Source: a candidate division FCPU426 bacterium | GTDB taxonomy: Bacteria > Oederibacteriota > Muellerivitia > Muellerivitales > Muellerivitaceae | NCBI GenBank assembly: GCA_023249615.1 | Contig: JAHFCG010000011.1 | Span: 1-37,177 of the forward strand | Reading direction: 5' to 3' | DNA length: 37,177 nt | In this document: positions 1 to 7,911 of the stretch, piece by piece | How the letters are laid out: every line of letters starts with the position of its first letter | How positions within the stretch are numbered: position 1 is the stretch's first letter | Position numbers and translations under genes: made by a program | Notes under the pieces: generated by a model | Told to the model about the DNA's origin: nothing | Seen by the model: only the letters and a program-made list of their open reading frames with translations | The model's database searches: none

Positions 1-7
1 TACGCAT
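1..7 (-). CDS. Start of a divergent gene (first two codons only)
   Basis: On the minus strand an ATG at 5-7 is preceded by GGGAGG five bases upstream (about 13-18), a very good ribosome binding site. Only ATG CGT and one further base lie inside the window, so the product cannot be named. The reading implies a gene transcribed leftwards, divergent from the flippase-like gene at 196. This is inference from the ribosome binding site and start codon only. Confidence 0.45.
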
Positions 8-69
8 ACTTTCCTCCCGATAAGAGATGATGAACCCCTGCCCCATGGTTTATTCCAGGCAAGTTTTAT

Positions 70-169
70 GTGACAAGATTACCCTATCCTAAACTCCCAA
101 GAGGTTTCCTTGGTAGAATTCTTTTGTTTTAGGTGACAAATGGCGATAATTTCGGTGAAAATGTCACCT
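70..169. promoter_or_regulatory. Divergent intergenic region with GTGACA half-sites
   Basis: GTGACA occurs at 70-75 and 133-138, and its reverse TGTCAC at 162-167. AGGTGACA (131-138) and TGTCACCT (162-169) form a perfect 8-base inverted repeat whose centres are 31 bases apart. The first two direct copies are 63 bases apart, close to six helical turns. A GATAAT at 145-150 inside the inverted repeat could be a -10 box for the gene at 196, but no good -35 accompanies it. The region may be a shared operator for the two divergent genes; no protein is assigned. Confidence 0.35.
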
Positions 170-195
170 CATCAAGGCTTCCATTGGAAAGGTAA

Positions 196-1230
196 ATGTT
201 AACCCAAAAACGCACTTGGCTTGGTTTCGTCTTCATCGGCGTCACCTTTTATTTTCTTTTCCGGAACATCGATTGGGTAAAAATGCTCGAGGCCTTTACC
301 CATTTCCAGGCCCTCTGGATTCTTCCGGCCCTTGCCATTTACCTTTTCGGCTACGTTGTCAGGGGCTTTCGTTGGGTGGTTTTGCTTTCCCCGGTAAAGA
401 AATGTACTTTCAACAGCCTCTTTCCCACCCTCATGATCGGCTTCATGGCTAATAACGTTCTTCCGGCCAGGGCGGGCGAATTTATCCGCGCCCACTTGAA
501 TGGCAAAAAGGAGGGAATCAGCCGAAGCGCCTCGTTCGCGACCATCGTCCTGGAAAGGCTTTTTGACGGCCTCACCATGATCATCCTTCTTTGGGTTGCC
601 TTGGGCCTGGGCCACCTTCCCGTAAAAGAAGAAACCATGCCGGCGAGCATCCAGCACGCCATTAACTGGTCGCCTTACGTTTTCGGGGCGGCCTTCCTCG
701 TGCTTTTCACCCTTGTCCTTTTCAAGGAAACCTGCGTAAGCGTCATTAACCTTTTTATAAGAATAGCCCCGCGAAAGTTTCACGATCCGCTGGAAAAGCT
801 CGCGCACACCTTCATTGACGGGCTTCATATTTTAAAAAATGTAAAAGAAACTTTTACCGTGCTTTTAGCGTCCCTGGCGGCCTGGACCTGCGAGTTTACC
901 GCTTATTACCTTTTGGCGGTTGGAATGGGAATCGCCCCGACTCCCCTCACCCTTTGGTCCGCCGCGCTTTTGATGGCCATCGTAAACCTGGGGATTTTGA
1001 TTCCCAACGCCCCTGGAGGGATCGGGCTTTTTGAATTTCTCGGCACGGGCCTTCTTTGTGTTTCCTTCGGAATCGGCAAGGAAATGGCAGTTGGTTACAT
1101 GTTTTTGGTTCATTTCATGGTGCTCATCCCCATCACGCTCCTGGGGTTTTATTATTCCACCCGGGAGCATCTGAACCTTGGGAAACTAGAGGACGAGGGA
1201 AATCAACAGACCGAAAAGGAAATACCCTAA
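196..1230 (+). CDS. Flippase-like integral membrane protein (UPF0104/LPG_synthase_TM family)
   Basis: A 344-residue polytopic protein with about eight hydrophobic segments, starting with a helix at residues 8-22. The family signature is visible as NNVLPARAGEFIRA (about residues 85-98) followed by ERLFDGL (about 120-126). Proteins of this family include the transmembrane domain of lysylphosphatidylglycerol synthases and AglD-like proteins, and are often found with glycosyltransferases, where a lipid flipping role is proposed but rarely proven. The length is normal for the stand-alone form. The ATG at 196 has AAAGG three bases upstream. It is followed without a gap by the FAD oxidoreductase (TAA then ATG) and shortly after by a family 2 glycosyltransferase, so it probably handles a lipid-linked sugar or a cell-surface lipid. 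The substrate is unknown. Confidence 0.8.
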   Translation: MLTQKRTWLGFVFIGVTFYFLFRNIDWVKMLEAFTHFQALWILPALAIYLFGYVVRGFRWVVLLSPVKKCTFNSLFPTLMIGFMANNVLPARAGEFIRAHLNGKKEGISRSASFATIVLERLFDGLTMIILLWVALGLGHLPVKEETMPASIQHAINWSPYVFGAAFLVLFTLVLFKETCVSVINLFIRIAPRKFHDPLEKLAHTFIDGLHILKNVKETFTVLLASLAAWTCEFTAYYLLAVGMGIAPTPLTLWSAALLMAIVNLGILIPNAPGGIGLFEFLGTGLLCVSFGIGKEMAVGYMFLVHFMVLIPITLLGFYYSTREHLNLGKLEDEGNQQTEKEIP

Positions 1231-2547
1231 ATGAAAATTGGAATCGTGGGGGCCGGCGTGGCGGGGATGACCGCCGCCCACCGTTTGGTGAAGGCGGGAC
1301 ACGAAGTGGAAATATTCGAGGCCTCAAGCTACGCCGGGGGACTAGCCGCCGGATTTCCCGTAGCGGGCACAACCATGGAAAAATATTACCACCATATTTT
1401 TACGAGTGACACCTGCATCCGCGGCCTGGTGGATGAATTGGGAATTCGGGAAAGCCTCCATTGGCTCACCAGCCAAATGGGTTTTACCTACAAGGGAAAG
1501 TTGTATCCCTTTGGCACTCCCCTGCAATTGTTAAAGTTCACACCCCTCCCCCTTTTGGACAGGATCAGGTTCGGCCTTCAGGCCCTTTACCTGGGCAAGG
1601 TTAACGATTGGAAGAAATACGAGGCCGTCACAGGCTATGAATGGATGAAAAAACATTCCGGAGAGGCGCTTTTAAGGATTATTTGGGAGCCCCTTCTCAA
1701 GGGAAAATTCGGGCGGTTTTACGACAAGGTCGCCATGGCCTGGCTTTGGGCCCGAATCCACACCCGAGCCTCCTCGAGAAAAGGCACGCAGGAAAAACTG
1801 GGATATTTCAAAGGCGGGTTTGAGGTATTTCACCAGGCGTTGGCCGATTCCATTCAAAAGGCCGGTGTAAAAATTCATTTTAAACAGCCCATCACCCGCG
1901 TCCTGACCGCCAACGGGAAATTGAAGGGCCTCGAGGTCGGGGGTAAGGAACTAAATTTCGATCGGGTAATTTTCGCCGCGGCCACCCCCATTTTCCTGAA
2001 AACCTGTCCCGAGCTTCCCCCGGACTATGTCAAACGCCTTACCCAGCTGGATTTCCTTGGCGCCCAGTGCCTGATCCTGGTCATGAAGCAAAAATTCAGC
2101 GATATGTACTGGATCAACATCGCGGACGCCGATATCCCGATCCTGGCCCTGATTGAGCACACCAATTTCGCGCCCCTGGACTGGTACCAGGGCAAACACC
2201 TGATGTACGTCGGCAATTACCTTCCCCAGGATCATAAATATTTTAAAATGAAAAAAGAGGAAATCTTCTCGGAACTGCTTCCCCACCTGAAGAAAATCAA
2301 TCCAGCCTTCGAGGAAAGCTGGCTCGAGGAATACTTCCTGTTTCAGGATCTTTATGCCCAGCCGGTGGTTCCCCTTCATTACAGCGGGTTGAAGCCGGGA
2401 TACGAAACCCCCATTGAAAACGTCTTTCTCGCCAACATGGCCCTGGTTTACCCGGAAGACAGGGGCACCAACTTCGCGGTGGATGTCGGAAACAAGGTGG
2501 CCCATTTGATTGATCCCGACATCTTGATTCCCAATTTCAACGAATAA
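1231..2547 (+). CDS. NAD(P)/FAD-dependent oxidoreductase, amine-oxidase/protoporphyrinogen-oxidase-like
   Basis: A 438-residue protein beginning with a Rossmann FAD-binding motif, IGIVGAGVAGMTAAHRL (residues 3-19), and the acidic end of beta-2, EIFEAS at about 28-33. The second half has an amine-oxidase-like layout, with the C-terminal FAD motif region near NVFLANMALVYPEDRG. The closest general group is the large HemY/phytoene-desaturase/UDP-galactopyranose-mutase-like set, members of which sit in surface polysaccharide and lipid clusters. The start codon directly abuts the stop of the flippase-like gene, so the two are translationally coupled. HemY itself is unlikely because no heme genes are nearby. 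A specific redox reaction on a lipid or sugar is inferred, not shown. Confidence 0.75.
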   Translation: MKIGIVGAGVAGMTAAHRLVKAGHEVEIFEASSYAGGLAAGFPVAGTTMEKYYHHIFTSDTCIRGLVDELGIRESLHWLTSQMGFTYKGKLYPFGTPLQLLKFTPLPLLDRIRFGLQALYLGKVNDWKKYEAVTGYEWMKKHSGEALLRIIWEPLLKGKFGRFYDKVAMAWLWARIHTRASSRKGTQEKLGYFKGGFEVFHQALADSIQKAGVKIHFKQPITRVLTANGKLKGLEVGGKELNFDRVIFAAATPIFLKTCPELPPDYVKRLTQLDFLGAQCLILVMKQKFSDMYWINIADADIPILALIEHTNFAPLDWYQGKHLMYVGNYLPQDHKYFKMKKEEIFSELLPHLKKINPAFEESWLEEYFLFQDLYAQPVVPLHYSGLKPGYETPIENVFLANMALVYPEDRGTNFAVDVGNKVAHLIDPDILIPNFNE

Positions 2548-2553
2548 AACCAG

Positions 2554-2650
2554 CGTTTCAACCCAAGAAAGCTGAAACGGTGTGGTAAGCCTTCCTTGTT
2601 TAAATTTTTCTTTTTGTCTCTGTGCCTCCGTGGCTCTGTGGTAAAATTTT
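2554..2650. repeat. Small hairpin plus iterated-word repeat upstream of the glycosyltransferase
   Basis: CGTTTCA (2554-2560) and TGAAACG (2573-2579) form a perfect hairpin just after the oxidoreductase stop. At 2618-2642 three copies of a word close to CTCTGTG(CC/G) follow one another and end in GTAAAAT. The same architecture, with other words, occurs at several other places in the window. An open frame runs through it into the next gene, but the good ribosome binding site lies after it, so it is read here as non-coding. Confidence 0.6.
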
Positions 2651-2678
2651 TTCGGTTTTACTCTTTCAAGGAGAACCC

Positions 2679-3386
2679 ATGGCTAAGCTTTCATCCCTTT
2701 CCATTTTTTTCCCCGCCTACAACGAGGAAGCCAACGTTGAAAACATGGTCCGTTTATCCCAAAGGATTCTTCCGGAGATCGCTGAAAAATGGGAAATCAT
2801 CCCCGTCAACGACGGAAGCAAGGACAAAACCGGCGAAATTATCGACCGTCTCGCCAAGGAAGACCCTAATGTCCGGCCGGTTCATCACGAGAAAAACAAG
2901 GGCTACGGCGGAGCCGTCATTTCCGGATATAACGCCTCGAAATACGATTACGTCTTCTTTACCGATGGGGATTTGCAATTTGACTTGAGGGAAATCACGC
3001 TCCTGATTGAAAAACTGGACGAGGGCGACCTGATTTTGGGCTACCGCAAGAACCGCCGGGACCCCGCCATGCGCAAATTAAACGCCTTCATGTGGGGGTC
3101 GCTGGTAAAGTCTCTCTTTGGTTTTCAGGTTAAGGATGTTGACTGCGCCTTTAAGCTGATGAAAAGGAAGGTTTTGAACAAGGTCCAGTTATCCGCCGAG
3201 GGCGCCCTGGTTTCCACCGAGCTTCTGGCCCGTTCCAACCGCGCCGGTTTTCGATTTGTGGAAGTCGGGGTGACCCACTACCCCAGGGTCGCAGGAACCC
3301 AGACAGGCGCGAATCTCAGGGTAATCCTTCGGGCCTTCAAGGAACTCTTCAAGCTGTACGGCAAAATCAAGAACCAGCCGAAATAA
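2679..3386 (+). CDS. Family 2 glycosyltransferase, dolichyl/polyprenyl-phosphate-sugar synthase-like
   Basis: Predicted 235 residues with no membrane segment. GT-A fold motifs are visible: FPAYNEE (11-17), VNDGSKD (43-49) and the metal/nucleotide motif DGDLQFD (96-102). The layout and length match DPM1-like enzymes, which move a sugar from a nucleotide sugar to polyprenyl phosphate at the inner face of the membrane. The frame is open upstream to 2622, but ATG 2679 is chosen because AAGGAG lies five bases before it (2668-2673) and the upstream residues are encoded by a repeat. It is the third gene of a probable operon with a flippase-like protein and an FAD oxidoreductase, which fits lipid-linked sugar synthesis and transfer across the membrane. 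The sugar is not known. Confidence 0.85.
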   Translation: MAKLSSLSIFFPAYNEEANVENMVRLSQRILPEIAEKWEIIPVNDGSKDKTGEIIDRLAKEDPNVRPVHHEKNKGYGGAVISGYNASKYDYVFFTDGDLQFDLREITLLIEKLDEGDLILGYRKNRRDPAMRKLNAFMWGSLVKSLFGFQVKDVDCAFKLMKRKVLNKVQLSAEGALVSTELLARSNRAGFRFVEVGVTHYPRVAGTQTGANLRVILRAFKELFKLYGKIKNQPK

Positions 3387-3499
3387 AAAGGTTCAAAGTC
3401 CAGGCAGAAAAACCCCGCGCAAAACTAATTTCTTTTATTAAATTATTAATTTCGGGAACGATTGAATGGGCTTGCGCCTAGAACCTTGCGCCTGCCGAA
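3387..3499. repeat. Convergent intergenic gap with a CCTTGCGCC-type word repeat
   Basis: This gap separates the + strand glycosyltransferase from the minus-strand TPR gene. It holds an AT-rich palindrome around 3437-3452 and, at 3471-3494, a doubled word (CTTGCGCCTAGAA then CCTTGCGCCTG). A related string (CCTAGAACCTTG and TTGCGCC) recurs at 37033-37056. No convincing T-tract terminator was seen. Confidence 0.4.
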
Positions 3500-4456
3500 T
3501 TACCCTTGTGTTTTCAAAAAGTCCAAATGTGTCTTGGCCTGTTGAAGCAAAATCGGACTGGTGGTGAATTCCATGACCTTCTGCCAGGAATCTTCCGCTT
3601 CTTGTTTCTTTCCGGCCATCTTTTCATAGGTCAGCGCCATGTTGTTGTAAATGGCCGCATCATTGGGGCGAAGCACCGAGGCTTTTTGGAAAGCCTGGAG
3701 GGCGGAATCCGTCTGGTTTTTCTCCAGCAAAATGCTTCCCAGGTTGTATTCAATATCCGCGTTTTGGTTTTCAAGGGTCGCGGCCTTTTGAAGAAGATCG
3801 AGCGCGTCGTCAAAATTTCCGGCGTGGTAATACATCATGGCCAGGTTGTTGATGGAATCCACGTGGGCAGGATCGAACCTCAAGGCCATCTCGTACATTC
3901 TGACCGCGGCGTCATCCATATCGAAACGGGAGTAAAGGTAACCCAGGCCGAAATAGGCCTTCGCGTAAGTGGGGTCGACTTCCAAAGCCTGTCTTAGGTA
4001 ATTAAAGGAGGTCTGGTAATGCTTCGTATCATATTGATCTTTTCCCTTTTGGTAATAGGTCTCGGCTGAACCTTTTAGGACGACCGGCTTTTCCTCGACC
4101 GCGGTATGGTTTGTGTCACCGATAACCACATGTTTACGTTTATGAACGGGGGCTTTTACGACTTTGACCGGAACTTCCATTATTTTGGCTTCTTCAACCT
4201 GGGTCAAATGCCAGGAGCCGTTTGTCACAACATGCCAAAACCCAATCCCAATAAAAAACATGATGAGAAGGAGCCAAAGAAGATCAACCATGTCACGGCC
4301 CAAATCCTTCATTCCAAAAGATTTGGCGGGAGCTGCCACTGCCTTGGCTTTGGTGGCGGCACCCGCTGGGGCGGCCTTGGGAAGTTCAGTCGCGCACTTG
4401 ACGCAAATTTTTGTACCGTCCGGATTTTCGGCGTGGCAAGCAGGACAAACGATCAT
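3500..4456 (-). CDS. Zinc-ribbon, single-pass membrane protein with periplasmic TPR domain
   Basis: A 318-residue protein in three parts. Residues 1-25 form a zinc ribbon with Cys4, Cys7, Cys18 and Cys21. An Ala/Lys-rich linker leads to one membrane helix at about 56-78. From about 130 to 315 there are tetratricopeptide repeats, for example the units starting near AYFGLGYLYSRF and SINNLAMMYYHAG. The positive-rich N-terminal side should be cytoplasmic and the TPR part periplasmic. ATG 4454-4456 has GAGG seven bases upstream. TPR domains bind partner proteins, so this is probably a scaffold, but the partner is unknown. It is separated by about 220 bases from the chemoreceptor-like gene upstream, so it may have its own promoter. 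Confidence 0.75.
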   Translation of the reverse strand: MIVCPACHAENPDGTKICVKCATELPKAAPAGAATKAKAVAAPAKSFGMKDLGRDMVDLLWLLLIMFFIGIGFWHVVTNGSWHLTQVEEAKIMEVPVKVVKAPVHKRKHVVIGDTNHTAVEEKPVVLKGSAETYYQKGKDQYDTKHYQTSFNYLRQALEVDPTYAKAYFGLGYLYSRFDMDDAAVRMYEMALRFDPAHVDSINNLAMMYYHAGNFDDALDLLQKAATLENQNADIEYNLGSILLEKNQTDSALQAFQKASVLRPNDAAIYNNMALTYEKMAGKKQEAEDSWQKVMEFTTSPILLQQAKTHLDFLKTQG

Positions 4457-4675
4457 GGAAAACCTCTTAAAAAGAAGTGGTCAGGTGGCCGGGTTGGTTT
4501 TCAGCGAATCTTTCAACGGGCTGAAAAACGAAACCCCGCGTTCGGCTCAGGGGATCTTTAAAACCCCGCTACTTTAACCCGTTTCCGCAAAACCTGTCAA
4601 CTTGGAATCTAAACCAAACACCTGAACTTGAAACCGTTTTAACCTTAATCCGATTATGGGTTTAAGGAGTCCCCA

Positions 4676-5872
4676 TCACGATTTGGCGGTCTTAAAATTA
4701 TCCATCGCGGTTTTCATTTTCCCCGACAACTTTTGCACCTGGTCGAGGCTCTGTTCCACCATTTCAAACCGCTCGCGGACATGTTCCCCCGCCATGTTGA
4801 TTTTATTGATGAGCTGGACCAGCAGTTCGTTGTCATTTCGCTGGTCATCCAGGGCCTGGGAAATCTCCCCCAAAAGCCCGCCCGCTTTTCGAATGGATTT
4901 GACGATATTCATGAAAACGTCCCCCGCGCTGTAAACCACGTTGACGTTTTCCTCGATTTTCCCGGTTGTGTTGATCAGGGAAATGGCGCTTGCCGTCTTT
5001 GACCGGATATCATCCACGAGATGCTTAACATCACCCGATGCCCTGGCGGAAGCCTCGGCCAATGTCTTGATCTCCGTGGCAACCACCGCGAAACCCTGCC
5101 CGTGCTCCCCCGCCCTGGCCGCCTCAATACCGGCGTTCAGGGCCAACAGGTTGGTCTTTCGGGCGATGGAGGTAATGGTGACCAGAAAATCGCCAATTTG
5201 GTCCGAAGCCAGGTTGAGCTGTTGAATGACCTCAGCGGAGGATCCGATGGTCGCCTTGATTTCGGTCATGGCCTTGATTTCTTTTCCAACGGATTTAATC
5301 CCATCCGTGGCCGAATGGGCGGCCTCATCCGTATCCACGGCCACTTTCTTGCTGTCGTTCACGATTAATTCGTTCAACTGAAGGAGGGACCGGTTGATAC
5401 GTCCCGCCTTTTCAATATTGGAGGACCAATCCCTGATTACTTCCTTGAAGGCGTGGAAACCCTGAATCATTTTTTCTTCCTCAAGCGAAAGGATATCCAT
5501 GTTTTCGGAAAACTCCTGCCAGGGAAAATCCGGGGCAAGCACTGTATTTTCCATGGCTTCCGTCTCGTTGATTTTTTTCAGGGCTTGAACCAGGACGGCT
5601 TCAACAGGATCCAACCCGGGCTCCGCGCCCGCGGCAAGAACATGACCCGCGGAGGACGATTCGGGATTTCCCTGGGAAAGCTTTTGGAGAAAATTGATTT
5701 TTGATTTTTTGATGGATCCGAAAAGGAAGAAAAAAACAAACCAGCTTAAAAAACCGCCGAGGAGAACGGCCCAGAGGGGGCCTAAAAACGAGGAACCCAA
5801 ACCAACCGCCGCCCCGGCCAGAATGGTCAAATACCACCTGAAAAAGAAAAAGTCTCGGACCTTAAGGTTCAT
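4676..5872 (-). CDS. Methyl-accepting chemotaxis protein-like signalling protein without a sensor domain
   Basis: A 398-residue protein. Two membrane helices at about 13-30 and 33-52 form a short hairpin with no room for a periplasmic ligand domain, and no HAMP domain is evident. After a linker rich in predicted coiled coil, the conserved MCP hairpin tip is clear at about 236-280: [17 protein letters not shown], then [16 protein letters not shown]. That tip normally contacts CheA and CheW. The gene ends in TGA and starts seven bases after the stop of the PilZ gene, so the two are probably translated together. No che genes are in the window. It may report on an internal or membrane signal, perhaps together with c-di-GMP through its PilZ neighbour; that link is inferred from position only. 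Confidence 0.85.
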   Translation of the reverse strand: MNLKVRDFFFFRWYLTILAGAAVGLGSSFLGPLWAVLLGGFLSWFVFFFLFGSIKKSKINFLQKLSQGNPESSSAGHVLAAGAEPGLDPVEAVLVQALKKINETEAMENTVLAPDFPWQEFSENMDILSLEEEKMIQGFHAFKEVIRDWSSNIEKAGRINRSLLQLNELIVNDSKKVAVDTDEAAHSATDGIKSVGKEIKAMTEIKATIGSSAEVIQQLNLASDQIGDFLVTITSIARKTNLLALNAGIEAARAGEHGQGFAVVATEIKTLAEASARASGDVKHLVDDIRSKTASAISLINTTGKIEENVNVVYSAGDVFMNIVKSIRKAGGLLGEISQALDDQRNDNELLVQLINKINMAGEHVRERFEMVEQSLDQVQKLSGKMKTAMDNFKTAKS

Positions 5873-5879
5873 CGGAGGG

Positions 5880-6251
5880 TCATTGGCCGTCGGAAACTTT
5901 GCCCAGGTAATTTTTAAGGAACTCGACGTCTTCTTCCTTCATCGCGAGGAAATGTAGTCCCCCGCCGGTCTCATTGGCCCAGACAACCTCGGCAAAGGCG
6001 GAAATGATGGAGGCCCGGCCCGGAAGGGAAATATCCAGTCGGAGAATACTGCCGATGTTCAAGACGGTTTCGGCGACGATATAAAGCCCGCCTAAACTGA
6101 CATCCATGGTTTTGGTGGTTTGTTCCTTCTTCTTACGCTCAAATACGGTTTCGAGTTCCTTTTGATCCTCAATGACGCGGTATTTCACCGGAATCTTGAC
6201 GGAGATCCGGGGATGAATCCTCTTTTCCACAAACATATTCGCGTCGGGCAT
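5880..6251 (-). CDS. PilZ domain protein, predicted c-di-GMP receptor
   Basis: Predicted 123 residues. Both parts of the PilZ c-di-GMP site are present: RxxxR at Arg11-Arg15 (KRIHPR) and DxSxxG at Asp50, Ser52, Gly55 (DVSLGG). ATG 6249-6251 is preferred over the in-frame TTG just upstream, because AAGGAG (6259-6264) sits seven bases before the ATG. It lies between a beta-barrel protein gene (gap 21 bases) and the chemoreceptor-like gene (gap 7). A clear paralogue lies at 22703-23056, with matching segments at the N-terminus (EKRxHxRIxVKxPVxYR) and in the last third (AFAEVVWxNETGxGL). Single-domain PilZ proteins usually act by binding a partner after c-di-GMP binds. The gene ends in TGA. Confidence 0.85.
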   Translation of the reverse strand: MPDANMFVEKRIHPRISVKIPVKYRVIEDQKELETVFERKKKEQTTKTMDVSLGGLYIVAETVLNIGSILRLDISLPGRASIISAFAEVVWANETGGGLHFLAMKEEDVEFLKNYLGKVSDGQ

Positions 6252-6272
6252 CAAAGAACTCCTTGAATCATG

Positions 6273-7277
6273 TTAAAAAGGCCTGAACTCCAACCCCAAA
6301 GAAAAAAGAAAACCGTGATCCGGCCGGCCCTTGTTACCCAATAAATCCGTCTCAAAGGGAAGCCAGACGATTTTTCCCTCCGCCGAAAACTCCTTGTCCA
6401 CCCTTACGGAGGCCCCAAAGGTGGAAAACATTAGCCGGTCCGTCAATTGCCCCTGTCCATAGGGGACGGGAATTCCATTCATCAGCATCTGGCCGCTCAA
6501 TCGAAGCCGGAAATCATAAAAAACCCTTACAAATCGTTCCGCCCTGTGAAACAGGAGATACTCGATTCTCCCCTCGGCGATTAAATTTTCCGGCCATTCA
6601 AACTTTCCGGACCCAAACAAGGCATTCGTGGAATCAACCGTAATTGGGTCGGTTTTTTCATAGTGTATACTTTGAAAAAAGGAAAATCCACTTACTTCTT
6701 GACCCAACAACACGCCGATTCCCTCTTCCGAAGCCCCCTTGCCGGAGGAAAGAAGCGGAAAAGCCAGCTTAAAAGGATTGGTTCCCGTCGCGAAACGGTA
6801 CCAGCCGTCGAGGGCGGCAAAAATTCCACTGTCCCTCTTGCCGAGAAAAAGATAGGACGCCCCGATTTCCAGATCCCCGAAACCCTGGGCGTTTTTTGTA
6901 TTTCCCGGGGAATCCAATATTTCCGAGGACTCGAACGGGATCGTCGCCTTCAATTGAATTTGGTCCGTAAACCATCCCGCCGCCCGCACCCCATACTCGA
7001 TATTACGGATGGAATAAATGGTCGGGCTGGGGGACGAGGAGATGTTATTTACACCCACAAAAAATTGATCCGGCACCCCGATATTCACCCAGTAAAAACT
7101 GGGTCTTTCCTCCCTGAAAAAGGAAAAGGAAATCAGATCCCGGGAAAACCCCTCGACGGGATAAGCATCCAGTTCAATGGCTGTTGTTGGGGAAAAAAAT
7201 AAAATAAATAAAAACAAAAAGGAAAACAAGAAAAGAAGTTTTCGAAAGGAAACGGCGGGCACAGGTCCCCTTTTCAT
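6273..7277 (-). CDS. Secreted outer-membrane beta-barrel-like protein
   Basis: A 334-residue protein with a basic start (MKRG) and a long hydrophobic signal segment at about 12-30, ending near TTAIE. The mature part has many alternating hydrophobic stretches with aromatic ends, and the last residue is Phe (GLEFRPF), both typical of outer-membrane barrels. It resembles the loosely defined transporter/porin-like families whose role is unknown; no specific family is claimed. It precedes the PilZ and chemoreceptor-like genes with short gaps and follows the DUF5683-like gene by 11 bases, so these four genes probably share a transcript. Confidence 0.65.
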   Translation of the reverse strand: MKRGPVPAVSFRKLLFLFSFLFLFILFFSPTTAIELDAYPVEGFSRDLISFSFFREERPSFYWVNIGVPDQFFVGVNNISSSPSPTIYSIRNIEYGVRAAGWFTDQIQLKATIPFESSEILDSPGNTKNAQGFGDLEIGASYLFLGKRDSGIFAALDGWYRFATGTNPFKLAFPLLSSGKGASEEGIGVLLGQEVSGFSFFQSIHYEKTDPITVDSTNALFGSGKFEWPENLIAEGRIEYLLFHRAERFVRVFYDFRLRLSGQMLMNGIPVPYGQGQLTDRLMFSTFGASVRVDKEFSAEGKIVWLPFETDLLGNKGRPDHGFLFSLGLEFRPF

Positions 7278-7288
7278 CTAGGGTTTCG

Positions 7289-7861
7289 CTAGAACAGGTA
7301 AGCGAGACTGGCGTTGGGTCGGGGGGTAATCCCAAAGTTTAGCGTCAAATAATGTTTTTTGTTGTAATTAACGGCCGAGTTGTAGGCATCCTGGATTCCA
7401 AAACCATAGGCAGCGAGTGTCGCCAGCCCAAAAAGGTTACCCGCCGTTTCATTTTTGGCGGAAAGAACATTCCCGGAACTGTCCCGAACCAATTGCAAAT
7501 TATCGATGGTTTGCCACAACCCCACTCCAAAGAGGGCGGCGAATACCAACCCCTTCGCGGGATCCCCCGCGTAAACTTGGCCGGAACCGGGAACAAAAAC
7601 CGAAAAGAGGGCCGCTTGGGTGGGATTGAGGGCGTTTAAACCCGGTTCAGGGGTCGGAGTGGGTGAAAGAACGGGAACAAGAGGGGCCGTTACCGGTGTG
7701 GGAGTGGAGGTGAGATATTCCGAGGGCTGTTCAAGGGTTTGAATTTGTGGAGGCTGTGGGGGCGTGGGCGTTGCGTCATCGGCGTTCCAAAAATTGGGGG
7801 CGGCGTTGACCGCGGAACACAAACCGAACGCGGCCAGGGTGATGAGTGCTTTTAATTTCAT
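7289..7861 (-). CDS. DUF5683-like secreted/membrane protein with proline-rich linker
   Basis: Predicted 190 residues. A signal peptide (about 1-21, ending SAVNAA) is followed by a Pro/Thr-rich linker (about 30-78, several TPTP units). A hydrophobic domain then begins with FVPGSGQVYAGDPAKGL, the hallmark PGxGQxYxG pattern of DUF5683-type proteins. The C-terminus ends LAYLF, compatible with envelope localisation. ATG 7859-7861 is chosen because the signal peptide begins there. The GGAGG is 15 bases upstream, rather far, so an earlier in-frame TTG at 7915 cannot be excluded, but it would put 18 unlike residues before the signal peptide and overlap serA. The function of this family is not known. 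Confidence 0.7.
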   Translation of the reverse strand: MKLKALITLAAFGLCSAVNAAPNFWNADDATPTPPQPPQIQTLEQPSEYLTSTPTPVTAPLVPVLSPTPTPEPGLNALNPTQAALFSVFVPGSGQVYAGDPAKGLVFAALFGVGLWQTIDNLQLVRDSSGNVLSAKNETAGNLFGLATLAAYGFGIQDAYNSAVNYNKKHYLTLNFGITPRPNASLAYLF

Positions 7862-7911
7862 GTGTATTAAGGTATTCCTCCGTAGAAACCATGTCAAGGA
7901 AGCAAATCGGT

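Noticed and set aside
2622..2678. Upstream extension of the glycosyltransferase to 2622
   Set aside because: The extension is encoded by the iterated-word repeat, and the AAGGAG site five bases before ATG 2679 decides the start.
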